Counted from the stretch's first letter, positions 1 to 9,666 are shown. The stretch: 64,000 bases of DNA from Candidatus Pantoea gossypiicola (GCF_008632075.1 NZ_VWVM01000012.1:92292-156291), one strand, 5' to 3'. Program-made: numbers and translations. Notes: generated by a model not told the origin, from the sequence alone.

Positions 1-91
1 GATGATTATGTGGGGTGCCGTTGGGGCATTAACCGGCGCGGGTGTGGCGCTGGCACGTCGTCCGCGTCTGATGTCAGACACGCATGATTGA
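1..91 (+). CDS. wzzE: WzzE C-terminal end (partial, ECA chain-length regulator)
   Basis: Only the last 30 codons are in the window, ending at a TGA at 89-91. The fragment is a hydrophobic, glycine-rich segment ([20 protein letters not shown]) followed by a short polar tail. This matches the second transmembrane helix that closes Wzz-family polysaccharide co-polymerases. The next gene, wecB, follows at once, as in the ECA operons of other enterobacteria. WzzE sets the number of trisaccharide repeats in enterobacterial common antigen. Identification rests on the tail and the context. Confidence 0.85.
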   Translation, partial: MIMWGAVGALTGAGVALARRPRLMSDTHD

Positions 92-101
92 GAGAAACAG
101 T

Positions 102-1232
102 GTGAAAGTTCTGACCGTATTTGGTACTCGCCCCGAAGCGATAAAAATGGCCCCGCTGGTTCAGGCGCTGGCGCAGGATCCCGCGTTTGAATCACGGCTG
201 TGCGTCACCGCACAGCACCGCGAAATGCTCGATCAGGTGCTGCGTCTGTTCAGGCTGCAGCCGGACTACGATCTCAACATCATGCGGCCTGAGCAGGGGC
301 TGACGGAGATCACCTGCCGCATCTTAGAGGGCATGAAAACCGTTCTGCTCGACTTCCGGCCCGACATCGTGCTGGTGCACGGCGACACGACGACCACGCT
401 GGCGGCGAGTCTGGCCGCCTTTTATCATCAGATTCCGGTTGGCCATGTGGAAGCCGGGCTGCGCACTGGCGATCTCGCTTCGCCGTGGCCGGAAGAGGGC
501 AACCGTAAGCTGACCGGCCATCTCGCCCGCCTGCATTTCACCCCAACCTCGCGCTCACGACAGAATCTGCTGAAGGAAAATCTCCCCGACTCACGCATTA
601 TCGTGACCGGTAATACGGTTATTGATGCGCTGCTATGGGTGCGCGATCGGGTGCTGGACGACAGCAATCTGAACGCACAGCTGGCGGCGCGCTATCCGTT
701 TCTTCACCCGGATAAGAAACTGGTGCTGGTCACCGGCCACCGACGTGAGAGCTTTGGTGGCGGTTTTGAACGTATCTGCAGCGCGCTGGCGCAGATTGCC
801 CGCCAGCATCCCGAGGCGCAGATTGTCTATCCGGTCCATCTCAATCCCAATGTCAGCGAGCCGGTTAACCGGATACTCAGCGGCATTGAGAATATCATTC
901 TGATTGAACCGCAGGAGTACCTGCCTTTTGTCTGGCTGATGAACCGTGCCTGGCTGATCCTTACCGATTCCGGCGGCATTCAGGAGGAAGCGCCTTCACT
1001 GGGCAAGCCGGTGCTGGTGATGCGCGACACCACCGAGCGCCCTGAAGCCGTTGATGCCGGAACCGTCAGACTGGTGGGAACCGATATCGCCAGAATCGTC
1101 GCCAGCGTCAGCGAATTGCTGAGTGACGACGATGCCTGGCAGGCGATGAGCCATGCCCATAATCCGTATGGTGACGGCAAAGCCTGTGGTCGTATTTTAC
1201 AAGCCTTAAAAGATAACCGAGCCGAATTATGA
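102..1232 (+). CDS. wecB: UDP-N-acetylglucosamine 2-epimerase (non-hydrolysing)
   Basis: This cytoplasmic enzyme converts UDP-GlcNAc to UDP-ManNAc, the first step towards the ManNAcA residue of enterobacterial common antigen. The protein begins [20 protein letters not shown]. It carries the family's [17 protein letters not shown] and TDSGGIQEE motifs, with D95, E117 and E131 at the positions known to be catalytic in the E. coli enzyme. I chose the GTG at 102 because it gives 376 residues, the usual length. An in-frame ATG at 84 would add six residues and overlap the wzzE stop. The gene overlaps wecC by four bases (ATGA), so the two are probably translationally coupled. Confidence 0.97.
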   Translation: MKVLTVFGTRPEAIKMAPLVQALAQDPAFESRLCVTAQHREMLDQVLRLFRLQPDYDLNIMRPEQGLTEITCRILEGMKTVLLDFRPDIVLVHGDTTTTLAASLAAFYHQIPVGHVEAGLRTGDLASPWPEEGNRKLTGHLARLHFTPTSRSRQNLLKENLPDSRIIVTGNTVIDALLWVRDRVLDDSNLNAQLAARYPFLHPDKKLVLVTGHRRESFGGGFERICSALAQIARQHPEAQIVYPVHLNPNVSEPVNRILSGIENIILIEPQEYLPFVWLMNRAWLILTDSGGIQEEAPSLGKPVLVMRDTTERPEAVDAGTVRLVGTDIARIVASVSELLSDDDAWQAMSHAHNPYGDGKACGRILQALKDNRAEL

Positions 1233-2488
1233 GTTTTGAAACCATCTCCGTGATTGGACTGGGATACATTGGGCTGCCGACGGCAGCCGTTTTTGCCTCA
1301 AAGGGAAAAAAAGTGGTGGGCGTGGATATCAACGCGCGCGCTGTAGAAACCATCAATCGTGGCGCGATCCACATTGTGGAACCCGATTTAGATCATGTGG
1401 TGCATGCGGCTGTTGCGCGTGGCGACCTGCGCGCCACCACGCAGCCTGAAGCCGCTGACGCTTTTCTGATCGCCGTACCGACGCCATTCAAAGATGATCA
1501 TCAGCCCGACCTGCGCTTTGTGAAAGCTGCGGCGGAGTCGATTGCGCCGGTTCTGAAAAAGGGCGATCTGGTCATTCTGGAGTCGACCTCACCGGTAGGC
1601 AGCACCGAACAGATGGCCGACTGGCTGGCTGCGGCACGTCCCGACCTGCGCTTTCCGCAGCACGGTGAGACGCCCGATATTTTTGTCGCCTACTGCCCGG
1701 AGCGCGTACTGCCGGGTCAGGTGATGGTTGAGCTGATTAACAACGACCGGGTGATTGGCGGCATGACCCCCGCCTGTTCTGCCCGCGCCAGTGAGCTTTA
1801 TCGGCTATTTTTAAAAGGTGAATGCGTTGAAACTAACGCCCGTACCGCCGAAATGTGCAAGCTGACCGAAAACAGCTTCCGTGACGTGAATATCGCTTTT
1901 GCCAATGAGCTGTCGCTGATTTGCGCCGACCAGGGAATTAACGTCTGGGAGCTGATTGCGCTGGCGAATCGCCATCCGCGTGTCAACATTCTGCAGCCGG
2001 GTCCGGGCGTCGGCGGTCACTGTATCGCCGTCGATCCCTGGTTTATCGTGGCGCAGAATCCCGAATTAGCCCGCCTGATCCGCACCGCGCGCGAGGTGAA
2101 CGACGCCAAGCCGGAGTGGGTGCTGGACCAGGTGAAAACCGCGCTGGCGGACTGCCTGACGCAGACCGGCAAGCGCGCCAGTGATATCACCATTGCCTGC
2201 TTTGGCCTGGCCTTTAAACCCAATATCGACGACCTGCGCGAAAGCCCGGCGATGGGCGTGGCACAGAAGATTGCCGAATGGCACAGCGGCACCACCTGGA
2301 TAGTTGAACCGCACATTGAGCAGCTTGCTGGTTCTCTGGCTGACAAAGCAGAGCTGGTTTCCAGCGCGCAGGCGCTGGACCAGGCCGATATTCTGGTGAT
2401 GCTGGTCGATCACCGCGCCTTTCGCGCCATTGATGCCGCCGACGTTCAGCAGAACTGGATTGTCGACACCAAAGGTGTCTGGCGATGA
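1229..2488 (+). CDS. wecC: UDP-N-acetyl-D-mannosamine dehydrogenase
   Basis: This enzyme oxidises UDP-ManNAc to UDP-ManNAcA with two NAD+, supplying the uronic acid of the ECA repeat. The 419 residues match the family length. A Rossmann glycine motif ([12 protein letters not shown]) opens the protein. The central helix motif [13 protein letters not shown] carries the conserved lysine/asparagine region, and the catalytic cysteine lies in [14 protein letters not shown] at about residue 265. The C-terminal UDP-binding domain is present. The start overlaps the wecB stop. The stop overlaps the start of the rffG remnant, which keeps the original gene junction. Confidence 0.97.
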   Translation: MSFETISVIGLGYIGLPTAAVFASKGKKVVGVDINARAVETINRGAIHIVEPDLDHVVHAAVARGDLRATTQPEAADAFLIAVPTPFKDDHQPDLRFVKAAAESIAPVLKKGDLVILESTSPVGSTEQMADWLAAARPDLRFPQHGETPDIFVAYCPERVLPGQVMVELINNDRVIGGMTPACSARASELYRLFLKGECVETNARTAEMCKLTENSFRDVNIAFANELSLICADQGINVWELIALANRHPRVNILQPGPGVGGHCIAVDPWFIVAQNPELARLIRTAREVNDAKPEWVLDQVKTALADCLTQTGKRASDITIACFGLAFKPNIDDLRESPAMGVAQKIAEWHSGTTWIVEPHIEQLAGSLADKAELVSSAQALDQADILVMLVDHRAFRAIDAADVQQNWIVDTKGVWR

Positions 2489-2553
2489 AGCGTTTTCTGA
2501 TCACGGGCGGTGCCGGGTTTATCGGCTCAGCTCTGGTGCGCTTTATCCTTTAA
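2485..2553 (+). pseudogene. rffG: rffG remnant: first 22 codons of dTDP-glucose 4,6-dehydratase
   Basis: An ATG overlapping the wecC stop starts a peptide, [20 protein letters not shown], which is the nucleotide-binding N-terminus of RffG/RmlB dehydratases. It then runs into a TAA after only 22 residues, where the family has about 355. The next bases encode the end of RffH in another frame. The rest of rffG and nearly all of rffH are therefore missing. Intact RffG makes dTDP-4-keto-6-deoxyglucose, the substrate that leads to the WecE reaction. The operon now depends on a supply from elsewhere. Confidence 0.85.
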
Positions 2554-2692
2554 ACGGCTTATCTGTGTGGCCGCCTGGCGTAACGGCTGGCTGAGTGATG
2601 ACCAGCTGCGGGCTGCCGGTGGAGCGCTGACAAAAACCGGCTACGGCCAATACCTGCTGGATTTATTACATGCCCGTCCACGTCAGTATTAA
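2549..2692 (+). pseudogene. rffH: rffH remnant: last ~47 codons of glucose-1-phosphate thymidylyltransferase
   Basis: This stretch is read in the frame of positions 2549-2551. It encodes AWRNGWLSDDQL and then TKTGYGQYLLDLLHARPRQY before TAA, which is recognisably the C-terminal end of RffH/RmlA. The homology starts at about 2549-2570, directly at the rffG truncation point. The N-terminal catalytic domain is gone. The tail contains the ATG of wecD (2670), which may explain why it survived. Measured against family lengths, about 1.7 kb has been lost between the two remnants. Confidence 0.85.
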
Positions 2693-3377
2693 TCCCCTTA
2701 GCTGGGAAAGTGCATTCTTCGGTGTTGAGACCGTGCGGCTGGAGCCGGAGGGTGACATTCCGCTGGAGCAAGCGCTGCGTCATCCCTGTGCGCTGATGCA
2801 GATGAAAGTGGCTGCCAGCGAGACGGCGCTGATTGATACGCTACAGCAGCATCAGTTCCAGCTGGCAGAAGGCGAAGCGGACCTGGCACTGGCGGTTAAC
2901 GAGACGGAACGGCAGGCGGGGATTCGTATTGCGCGCGAAGCTCAGATTCCGCTACTGCGCGATGCGGCCTCTCAGCTCTTCAGCCAGAGTCGTTTTCGCG
3001 CGCCCTGGTATGCACCGGACGCCAGTGGCCGTTTTTATGCACAATGGATTGAGAACGCGGTGCGCGGAACGTTTGATGATCAATGCCTGGTGGCCAGTGA
3101 CGACACAGGTCAGCTACAGGGATTTGTTTCGCTGCGCGCGGTGGATGGCGATGCCCGCATTGGCCTGCTGGGCGTAATGCCTGACGCGCAGGGTCAGGGG
3201 CTGGGTCAGCGACTGCTGCTGGCGGCGGCTGACTGGGCGCGGGTCAGGCAGCTCGCGCAGCTTCGGGTGGCGACTCAGCTCAGTAATCTCACGGCGATGC
3301 GCCTCTATTTACGCAGCGGTGCCCGACTCGACAGCACCGCCTACTGGTTTTACAGGAAAGGTCATGATTCCATTTAA
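2670..3377 (+). CDS. wecD: dTDP-4-amino-4,6-dideoxy-D-galactose acyltransferase
   Basis: WecD acetylates dTDP-Fuc4N with acetyl-CoA, giving dTDP-Fuc4NAc for the third sugar of ECA. The 235-residue protein belongs to the GNAT family. The block QSRFRAPWYAPDASGRFYAQ (about residues 105-124) is characteristic of WecD, and the acetyl-CoA loop is seen around LLGVMPDAQGQGLGQRLL. The start lies inside the retained end of rffH, as in E. coli, where rffH and wecD also overlap. The gene looks intact although the supply genes just upstream are deleted. Confidence 0.95.
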   Translation: MPVHVSINPLSWESAFFGVETVRLEPEGDIPLEQALRHPCALMQMKVAASETALIDTLQQHQFQLAEGEADLALAVNETERQAGIRIAREAQIPLLRDAASQLFSQSRFRAPWYAPDASGRFYAQWIENAVRGTFDDQCLVASDDTGQLQGFVSLRAVDGDARIGLLGVMPDAQGQGLGQRLLLAAADWARVRQLAQLRVATQLSNLTAMRLYLRSGARLDSTAYWFYRKGHDSI

Positions 3378-4494
3378 TGCGCCGCCCGTTGTGGGCACAG
3401 AAATTGAGTATATGCAGTCGGCGATGAACAGCGGCAAGCTGTGCGGCGATGGCGGCTTCACCCGTCGCTGTCAGCAGTGGATGGAACAGCGTTTTGGCAG
3501 CAAAAAAGTGCTGCTGACCCCCTCCTGCACCGCTTCGCTGGAGATGGCGGCGCTGTTAATCGATCTGCAGCCCGGCGATGAGGTGATCATGCCGAGCTAT
3601 ACCTTTGTCTCAACCGCCAACGCCTTTGTGCTGCGTGGTGCGCGCATCGTGTTTGTCGATGTGCGCCCGGACACCATGAATATTGATGAGACCCTCATCG
3701 AAGCCGCCATCACAGAAAAAACCCGCGCCATTGTGCCGGTGCACTACGCAGGCGTGGCCTGTGAAATGGACACCATCATGGCGCTGGCGGCTAAGCATAA
3801 GCTGTTTGTGATTGAAGATGCGGCGCAGGGCGTGATGTCTCGCTATAAAGGCCGTGCGCTGGGTACCATCGGTCATATTGGCTGCTTTAGTTTCCACGAA
3901 ACCAAGAATTACACCGCCGGTGGCGAAGGTGGCGCGACGCTGATCAACGACGCGAGCCTGGTCGAGCGCGCCGAAATCGTGCGGGAAAAGGGCACGAACC
4001 GCAGCCAGTTCTTCCGCGGTCAGGTCGATAAATACACCTGGCGCGATATGGGGTCGAGCTTCCTGATGGCCGATCTGCAGGCGGCCTACCTCTGGGCACA
4101 GCTGGAAGCCGCTGAGCGCATTAACCAGCAGCGGTTACGCATCTGGCAGCGTTACTATGAGGCGCTTCAGCCACTGGCCGCCCAGGGCCGCATCAGTCTG
4201 CCGGTGATCCCCGCCAGCTGCGAACACAATGCGCACATGTTCTACATCAAGCTGCGCGATCAGGATGACCGTCAGGCGCTGATTAACTGGATGAAAGAAG
4301 CCGAGATACTGACGGTGTTCCACTATATTCCGCTGCACAGTTCGCCCGCGGGTGAGCGTTTCTCGCAGTTTGTCGGGGAAGATCGCTTTACCACGGCGGA
4401 AAGCGAACGCCTGCTGCGCCTGCCGCTGTTTTATAACCTGTCGGATAATAATCAGAGCACGGTTATCAGCTCGCTGCTGAGCTTCTTTTCCTGA
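3364..4494 (+). CDS. wecE: dTDP-4-amino-4,6-dideoxygalactose transaminase
   Basis: WecE is a PLP-dependent sugar aminotransferase. It converts dTDP-4-keto-6-deoxyglucose plus glutamate to dTDP-Fuc4N. The chosen ATG gives 376 residues starting MIPFNAPPVVGTE, the usual length. The PLP-binding lysine is K181 in the motif SFHETKNYTAGGEGG. The gene overlaps the end of wecD by 14 bases and abuts wzxE (ATG over the stop). Its substrate is the product of RffG, which is deleted here. An intact wecE therefore implies that RmlA/RmlB-type enzymes are encoded elsewhere. Confidence 0.97.
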   Translation: MIPFNAPPVVGTEIEYMQSAMNSGKLCGDGGFTRRCQQWMEQRFGSKKVLLTPSCTASLEMAALLIDLQPGDEVIMPSYTFVSTANAFVLRGARIVFVDVRPDTMNIDETLIEAAITEKTRAIVPVHYAGVACEMDTIMALAAKHKLFVIEDAAQGVMSRYKGRALGTIGHIGCFSFHETKNYTAGGEGGATLINDASLVERAEIVREKGTNRSQFFRGQVDKYTWRDMGSSFLMADLQAAYLWAQLEAAERINQQRLRIWQRYYEALQPLAAQGRISLPVIPASCEHNAHMFYIKLRDQDDRQALINWMKEAEILTVFHYIPLHSSPAGERFSQFVGEDRFTTAESERLLRLPLFYNLSDNNQSTVISSLLSFFS

Positions 4495-5744
4495 TGTCAT
4501 TAGCCAGAGCCTCAGTGTGGACCGCGTCGTCCACGCTGGTAAAAATTGTGTCTGGTCTGCTGGTGGTGAAACTGCTGGCGGTCAGCTTCGGTCCTGAAGG
4601 TGTGGGGCAGGCGGGGAACTTTCGTCAGCTGATTACCGTGCTGGGTGTACTGGCCGGGGCGGGCATCTTCAACGGTGTCACCACCTATGTGGCGCAGTAT
4701 CAGCAGCAGCCCGGACAATTGCGGGCGCTGGTGGGCACGGCATCGGCCATGGTGCTGGGCTTTTCCGGTGCGCTGGCGCTGCTGTTTCTGCTGGCGGCGG
4801 CACCCATCAGCACCGCGCTGTTTGGTCATGACCGCTATCAGGGCGTCATCCGCGTGGTCGCTTTCCTTCAGCTCGGCATCGCCTGGGCCAACTTTACCCT
4901 GGCGCTGCTGAAGGGGTATCGCGACGCGCGCGGCAATGCGCTGGCGCTGATCGCTGGCAGCCTGATTGGGGTTATTGGCTATCTGGTCTGCTGGTGGCTG
5001 GGTGGCTATCAGGGCGCACTGACCGGCCTGGCGCTGGTGCCGGCCCTGCTGCTGCTGCCGGCACTGGTGATGCTGAAACGCCGCGCGCCGCTGCCGCTGA
5101 GCTGGCTGCGTCCGCAATGGCATCCTGAGCTGGCGCGTAATCTGGCGAAATATACCCTGATGGCGCTGATCACGGCGGTGACCCTGCCGGTTGCCTGGGT
5201 ATTGATGCGTAACCTGCTGGCAGAGCAGCAGAGCTGGGCGCAGGTCGGCTTGTGGCAGGGCGTGACCAGCATTTCCGATGCCTATCTGCAGTTTATTACC
5301 GCCACCTTCAGCGTCTGGCTGTTGCCGACGCTGGCGCGGCTCGATAACAAGCGTGACATCGCGCGGGAGATTGGCCGCGCACTGCGCTTTGTCTTGCCTG
5401 CCGTGGCGGTTGCCAGTTTTGCCGTCTGGGTACTGCGTGACTTTGCCATCAGCCTGCTGTTCTCTGAGGCTTTTCGCGGAATGCGCGATCTCTTTGTCTG
5501 GCAGCTGTGCGGCGATGTTTTTAAAGTCGGTGCCTATGTTTTCGGATATCTGGTTATCGCCAAAGCCTCGCTGCGCTTTTATGTTCTGACGGAGATCAGC
5601 CAGTTTCTGTTACTGACCCTGTTCTCACGCTGGCTGATCCCGTTACATGGCGCGACGGGTGCGGCGCAGGCCTATATGTTTACCTATATGGCTTACTTTG
5701 CCCTATGTTGTGGCGCTTTTATTGTTTACTGCCGGAAAAAATGA
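4494..5744 (+). CDS. wzxE: ECA lipid III flippase
   Basis: WzxE moves the undecaprenyl-linked ECA trisaccharide (lipid III) across the inner membrane. The 416-residue protein is hydrophobic throughout, with the roughly 12 membrane segments expected of MOP-family flippases. It opens [18 protein letters not shown], close to the E. coli protein. The [16 protein letters not shown] and [17 protein letters not shown] blocks are typical of WzxE. It starts on the wecE stop and overlaps wecF by four bases. Confidence 0.95.
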   Translation: MSLARASVWTASSTLVKIVSGLLVVKLLAVSFGPEGVGQAGNFRQLITVLGVLAGAGIFNGVTTYVAQYQQQPGQLRALVGTASAMVLGFSGALALLFLLAAAPISTALFGHDRYQGVIRVVAFLQLGIAWANFTLALLKGYRDARGNALALIAGSLIGVIGYLVCWWLGGYQGALTGLALVPALLLLPALVMLKRRAPLPLSWLRPQWHPELARNLAKYTLMALITAVTLPVAWVLMRNLLAEQQSWAQVGLWQGVTSISDAYLQFITATFSVWLLPTLARLDNKRDIAREIGRALRFVLPAVAVASFAVWVLRDFAISLLFSEAFRGMRDLFVWQLCGDVFKVGAYVFGYLVIAKASLRFYVLTEISQFLLLTLFSRWLIPLHGATGAAQAYMFTYMAYFALCCGAFIVYCRKK

Positions 5745-6808
5745 CTTTAATTCACGTTCTGGGGTCGGACATTCCCCACCACAATCTTACGGTGCTGCGC
5801 TTTTTCAACGACGTTCTCAGCGTTGAGCAGCCTGCGGCTTCACCACGCCATTTTATGGTCGTGACGCAACAGCCAGAGAGCCTGTCTTTATTTAGTGCGT
5901 TACAGATCGAGTGCTTCGCCAGCAAGAAAGCGCTGGCAGAGGCGCTGCTGCAGCGGGCAAGAAATCGTCAGCAGCGTTTTTTCTGTCATGGTCAGTTTAA
6001 CCCATGGATCTGGCTGGCATTACTCAGCGGTAAGCTGCGCCGTTCCCAGCTGTTCTGGCATGTCTGGGGTGCCGATCTCTATGAAGATTCGCGCAGTCTG
6101 AAGTTCCGCCTGTTCTATCTGGTTCGACGAATAGCGCAGGGGCGTGTTGCACAGGTTTTTGCGACCCGTGGTGACCTGCATCACTATCAGCAGCGTCATC
6201 GCCGCGTTCCCGGTTCACTGCTCTATTTCCCGACCCGGATGCCAGATGCTGCCGTTGAGTCGGCTCCCGCGCAGCCGTTTACGCTGCTGCTGGGCAATTC
6301 GGGCGATCCGAGTAACCGACATATTGAAGGCTTAAAGGCGATTCACGCACAGTTTGGCGAGCAGGTGCGCATCGACGTCCCATTAGGTTATCCGCCGGAC
6401 AATGAGGCGTATATCAGCCAGATTCAGGCCGTAGCAGAGAAACTATTTCCGAACGGGCAGGTGCATCTGCTGCGTGAAAAGCTGGCATTTGATGATTACT
6501 TAGCCCTGCTGGCGCGCTGTCATGTTGGCTATTTTATGTTTGAGCGTCAGCAGGGTGTGGGGACACTTTGCCTGCTGATCCAGGCCAACGTGCCGTTTGT
6601 TCTGACCCGCAAAAATCCATTCTGGCGTGATGTGGCAGAGCAGCAGCTTCCGGTACTGTTCAGCGAAGATACGCTGTCGCCTGCAGTGATCGCCGAGGCA
6701 CGCCGACAGCTGATGCGCTGTGATAAGCAGGCTATCGCCTTTTTTGCGCCAGGTTATCTGACAGGCTGGCGGGCAGCGTTACAGCGCAGCGAAGGGGAGT
6801 TGTCATGA
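5741..6808 (+). CDS. wecF: TDP-Fuc4NAc:lipid II Fuc4NAc transferase
   Basis: WecF adds the third sugar, Fuc4NAc, to lipid II to complete ECA lipid III at the inner face of the membrane. The ATG at 5741 gives 355 residues starting [20 protein letters not shown], near the 359 of E. coli. An in-frame ATG at 5705 would add 12 residues inside wzxE and is less likely. [10 protein letters not shown] and [19 protein letters not shown] are family landmarks. The stop overlaps the start of wzyE. Confidence 0.95.
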   Translation: MTLIHVLGSDIPHHNLTVLRFFNDVLSVEQPAASPRHFMVVTQQPESLSLFSALQIECFASKKALAEALLQRARNRQQRFFCHGQFNPWIWLALLSGKLRRSQLFWHVWGADLYEDSRSLKFRLFYLVRRIAQGRVAQVFATRGDLHHYQQRHRRVPGSLLYFPTRMPDAAVESAPAQPFTLLLGNSGDPSNRHIEGLKAIHAQFGEQVRIDVPLGYPPDNEAYISQIQAVAEKLFPNGQVHLLREKLAFDDYLALLARCHVGYFMFERQQGVGTLCLLIQANVPFVLTRKNPFWRDVAEQQLPVLFSEDTLSPAVIAEARRQLMRCDKQAIAFFAPGYLTGWRAALQRSEGELS

Positions 6809-8148
6809 GTCTTATGCAGTTTGGCGGCCTGCTGGTAGTCTATCTGCTGTCGCTGGTTTTTATTCTGACGCTGACATGGCGGGAGTTTAAGCGCGTCCGT
6901 TTTAACTTCCATCTGTTCTTTACGCTGCTATTCCTGCTGACCTTTTACTTCGGCTTCCCGCTGACCTCGGTGCTGGTGTTTCGCTTTAACGTGGACGTGA
7001 TGCCGGTTGAGAATCTGCTGGAGGCGCTGCTGTCGGCCACGGCGTTTTACGCCATTTATTACGTCAGCTATAAAGTGCGGCTGAAACCGGCCAGTGTGCC
7101 TCCGGCTAAGCCCTGGCTGCAGATGAATCGGGTTGAAACCCATCTGACCTGTGTGATCCTGGCGCTGGTCGCGCTGGGTACCGTGACGGTGTTCTTCGTT
7201 CACAACGGTTTTCTGCTGTTCCGCCTGACCGCGTATAACCAGATTTTCTCCAGCGAAGTATCGGGCGTGGCGCTTAAACGCTTCTTCTATTTCTTTATTC
7301 CGGCGATGCTGATCCCCTACTTTTTACGGCCGACCCGGCGCAACTGGCTGCTGTTTTTGGTCGTGACGGTGGCCTTTGGTTTACTGACGTATGCACTGGT
7401 GGGCGGAACCCGCGCCAATATCATTATTGCGTTTGCCCTGTTCCTGTTTATCGGGATTACCCGTGGCTGGATCACCCTATGGATGCTGGCAACGGCGGGT
7501 GTGATGGCGATTGGGGGGATGTTCTGGCTGGCGCTGCGCCGCTATAACCTCGACGTGATGGGCGATGAAGCGTTCTATACCTTCCTCTATCTGACGCGTG
7601 ATACCTTCTCGCCGTGGGAGAATCTGGCCCGGCTGCTGGATAACTATGACAAAATTGAGTTTCAGGGGCTGGCACCTCTGTGGCGTGATTTCTACGTGTT
7701 TATTCCGACCTGGCTCTGGCCGGATCGGCCGCTGGCGGTATTAAACAGCGCCAACTACTTCACGTGGGAAGTACTGAACAACCATTCGGGCCTGGCGATT
7801 TCCCCCACGCTGATCGGCTCCCTGGTAGTGATGGGCGGCGTCTGGGCCATTCCAGTTGGTGCTGTCGCGGTAGGGATGATTATTAAAGCCTTTGATGCGA
7901 TCTACCAGCGTGGCTGCCTTGAGACCAACCGGTACACCGGTGCCATCCTGCAAAGCTTCTGTTTTGGCGCGGTGTTTAACATGATTGTGCTGGCCCGCGA
8001 AGGTCTCGATGCGTTCGGCTCTCGCGTGGTATTTTTCTGCCTCATTTTTGCTGCCTGCCTGGGCATGGCTAAATTACTTTTCTGGTTACTGGATCGCGCA
8101 GGTTTAATTCGCGACCGCAGCAGGCGGGTGTTGCACAGCCCGCTCTGA
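6805..8148 (+). CDS. wzyE: ECA polymerase
   Basis: WzyE links ECA trisaccharide units into chains on the periplasmic face, with WzzE setting the length. The 447-residue protein is almost all hydrophobic helices, about 11 by eye. It has the loop [19 protein letters not shown] and a large periplasmic loop with [17 protein letters not shown] near residues 290-310. Length and order match the E. coli gene (450 residues). It overlaps wecF by four bases. Confidence 0.95.
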   Translation: MSLMQFGGLLVVYLLSLVFILTLTWREFKRVRFNFHLFFTLLFLLTFYFGFPLTSVLVFRFNVDVMPVENLLEALLSATAFYAIYYVSYKVRLKPASVPPAKPWLQMNRVETHLTCVILALVALGTVTVFFVHNGFLLFRLTAYNQIFSSEVSGVALKRFFYFFIPAMLIPYFLRPTRRNWLLFLVVTVAFGLLTYALVGGTRANIIIAFALFLFIGITRGWITLWMLATAGVMAIGGMFWLALRRYNLDVMGDEAFYTFLYLTRDTFSPWENLARLLDNYDKIEFQGLAPLWRDFYVFIPTWLWPDRPLAVLNSANYFTWEVLNNHSGLAISPTLIGSLVVMGGVWAIPVGAVAVGMIIKAFDAIYQRGCLETNRYTGAILQSFCFGAVFNMIVLAREGLDAFGSRVVFFCLIFAACLGMAKLLFWLLDRAGLIRDRSRRVLHSPL

Positions 8149-8173
8149 TTAACCTCTGGGATTGACGGAAGAT

Positions 8174-8914
8174 ATGACAACCTTAACTGAGACGCCGCAG
8201 TACCGTATTCGCGGCGTTGATTTGTATGGCTTCGAAAACATGTCGTCGGCGGTAAATTTTCTGATGCCGCCGCAGAGCGTTCGCAGCGGTATTTTAGTGG
8301 CGATCAATGCGGAGAAGATCCTGACCGCTGAGCGGGATGAGGGATTGCGCACGCTGTTAGCGCAGGCGGAATATGCGTATGCCGATGGCATCAGCATTGT
8401 GCGTTCGATTCGTAAAAAGTATCCGCAGGCGTCGGTGCAGCGCATTGCGGGGGCAGATTTATGGGAAGCGCTGATGGAACGCGCCGGGCGGCAAGGGACG
8501 CCGGTGTTTCTTATCGGCGGTCGCCAGCAGGTGCTGGATGAAACCTGTAATAAGTTACGTCGTCAGTGGAACGTGAATATTGTCGGGGCGCAGGATGGCT
8601 ATTTTGCGCCAGCCGACCAGGATGCGCTGTTTGCCCGGATTGCGGCCAGCGGGGCGAAGCTGGTGACCGTGGCGCTGGGCTCGCCGCGTCAGGAACTGCT
8701 GATGCTGGCGTGCCGTGCGTACTGGCCTGATGCCCTCTATATGGGTGTTGGCGGAACCTACGATGTTTTCACCGGTCATGTGAAGCGCGCGCCCAAAATC
8801 TGGCAGCGGCTGGGGCTGGAGTGGCTCTATCGTCTGATTCGGCAGCCGAGCCGCCTGCGCAGGCAATTAAAACTGCTTAAATATTTGCGCTATCACTGGC
8901 GCGGCGATCTCTGA
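8174..8914 (+). CDS. wecG: UDP-ManNAcA transferase (ECA lipid II synthase)
   Basis: WecG transfers ManNAcA to lipid I, making ECA lipid II. It belongs to the WecG/TagA/CpsF glycosyltransferase family (GT26). The motifs [28 protein letters not shown] and [20 protein letters not shown] are all seen. The ATG at 8174 gives 246 residues, the E. coli length, and has GGAAG just upstream. A TTG at 8162 is a less likely alternative. It is the last gene of the cluster. In E. coli yifK follows, but here the next 108 bases lead straight to a tRNA promoter. Confidence 0.95.
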   Translation: MTTLTETPQYRIRGVDLYGFENMSSAVNFLMPPQSVRSGILVAINAEKILTAERDEGLRTLLAQAEYAYADGISIVRSIRKKYPQASVQRIAGADLWEALMERAGRQGTPVFLIGGRQQVLDETCNKLRRQWNVNIVGAQDGYFAPADQDALFARIAASGAKLVTVALGSPRQELLMLACRAYWPDALYMGVGGTYDVFTGHVKRAPKIWQRLGLEWLYRLIRQPSRLRRQLKLLKYLRYHWRGDL

Positions 8915-9022
8915 TATTGCTGATAAATGCCGCATTTTCAGGCATTGCGAGAGTGGAAATGTACTATTTGTCGACGAAATGCACAAAGCGTAATCAAACG
9001 CGTCTTTTTATTTAAAAAGCAC
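8915..9022. other. wecG-tRNA intergenic spacer, no gene
   Basis: No open frame or recognisable gene lies here. A weak hairpin (AATGCC/GGCATT) follows wecG without a T tract. The amino-acid transporter gene yifK, which sits here in E. coli, is absent. The A/T-rich stretch near 9005-9019 sits just upstream of the tRNA promoter and could serve as an UP element. Confidence 0.6.
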
Positions 9023-9051
9023 TAGACACGATGGGCGCTTATCTCTAGTAT
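9023..9051 (+). promoter_or_regulatory. Promoter of the argX-hisR-leuT-proM tRNA operon
   Basis: TAGACA (9023-9028), a 17-base spacer and TAGTAT (9046-9051) form a sigma-70 promoter. It places the start near 9058, about 15 bases before tRNA-Arg. The run of T/A upstream resembles an UP element. It matches the position of the E. coli argX promoter. Confidence 0.7.
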
Positions 9052-9072
9052 GCACATCCGCAACGGCGCTAC

Positions 9073-9149
<77 letters not shown>

Positions 9150-9246
9150 TATCGTTTGTGCGCATGAGCTTCGGTGGTTGATTTACCGCGGTTGGCAGTA
9201 GAGATTTACATGCTGCAGGTTTTAAACCTGTAACATTAAGAATAGT

Positions 9247-9323
9247 GGTGGCTATAGCTCAGTTGGTAGAGCCCTGGATTGTGATTCCAGTTGTCGTGGG
9301 TTCGAGTCCCATTAGCCACCCCA
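9247..9323 (+). tRNA. hisR: tRNA-His (GTG)
   Basis: This 77-base tRNA has the extra G at position -1 (9247) paired with the discriminator C, a hallmark of tRNA-His. The anticodon arm TGGATTGTGATTCCA gives GTG. The T-loop is GGTTCGAGTCC and CCA is encoded. It is the second gene of the operon. Confidence 0.97.
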
Positions 9324-9339
9324 GATTTTGCTGGGAAAC

Positions 9340-9426
9340 GCGAAGGTGGCGGAATTGGTAGACGCGCTAGCTTCAGGTGTTAGTGTCCTAACGGACGTGA
9401 GGGTTCAAGTCCCTCTCTTCGCACCA
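9340..9426 (+). tRNA. leuT: tRNA-Leu (CAG)
   Basis: This 87-base class II tRNA has a long variable arm (TGTCCTAACGGACG). The anticodon CAG lies in CTAGCTTCAGGTGTTAG. The T-loop is GGTTCAAGTCC and CCA is encoded. It decodes CUG, the commonest leucine codon in these genes. Confidence 0.97.
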
Positions 9427-9446
9427 GGCAAAACAGTTAAAAAAAT

Positions 9447-9523
9447 CGGCGAGTAGCGCAGCTTGGTAGCGCAACTGGTTTGGGACCAGTGGGTCGGAGG
9501 TTCGAATCCTCTCTCGCCGACCA
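9447..9523 (+). tRNA. proM: tRNA-Pro (TGG)
   Basis: This 77-base tRNA has acceptor CGGCGAG pairing with CTCGCCG, anticodon TGG in ACTGGTTTGGGACCAGT, T-loop GGTTCGAATCC and encoded CCA. It is the last tRNA of the operon. Its final 19 bases, along with the terminator behind it, are repeated 162 bases downstream. Confidence 0.97.
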
Positions 9524-9566
9524 TTTTTAGAAACCTGTCTGAAAAGACAGGTTTTTTTTCGTCTGT
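9505..9566 (+). repeat. Direct repeat copy 1: tRNA-Pro 3' end plus terminator
   Basis: The 62 bases covering the last 19 bases of tRNA-Pro, the short spacer, the terminator hairpin and GTCTGT recur at 9667-9728. The two copies differ only in the lengths of two T runs. Duplicated tRNA 3' ends commonly mark integration sites. Confidence 0.9.
9531..9559 (+). terminator. Terminator of the tRNA operon
   Basis: A perfect 10-bp stem, AAACCTGTCT / AGACAGGTTT with loop GAAA, is followed by a run of T. It lies eight bases after the tRNA-Pro CCA end. Confidence 0.9.
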
Positions 9567-9597
9567 AAAAAAGAGGATGAGAACCAACAGAGGAGGT

Positions 9598-9666
9598 TTG
9601 AGCCGAGCGTAGCGAGACAACGTTGCGTCAGCAACGGCCCGCAGGGCGCTGCTCGCAGAGCAGTGT
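9598..9666. repeat. Chain of three abutting short hairpins
   Basis: Three near-contiguous perfect inverted repeats are seen: CGTTGC/GCAACG (9621-9636), GCCC/GGGC (9637-9647) and CTGCTC/GAGCAG (9649-9663). They are preceded by GAGCCGAGCGTAGCGAGAC. The block lies between the two copies of the tRNA-Pro end and has no open frame of note. It looks like a short palindromic intergenic element. Confidence 0.6.

Noticed and set aside
2510..2692. A 60-codon frame read as a new small protein after wecC
   Set aside because: Only its second half resembles anything (the RffH tail). The first half is rffG DNA in the wrong frame, so it is a deletion remnant and not a gene.
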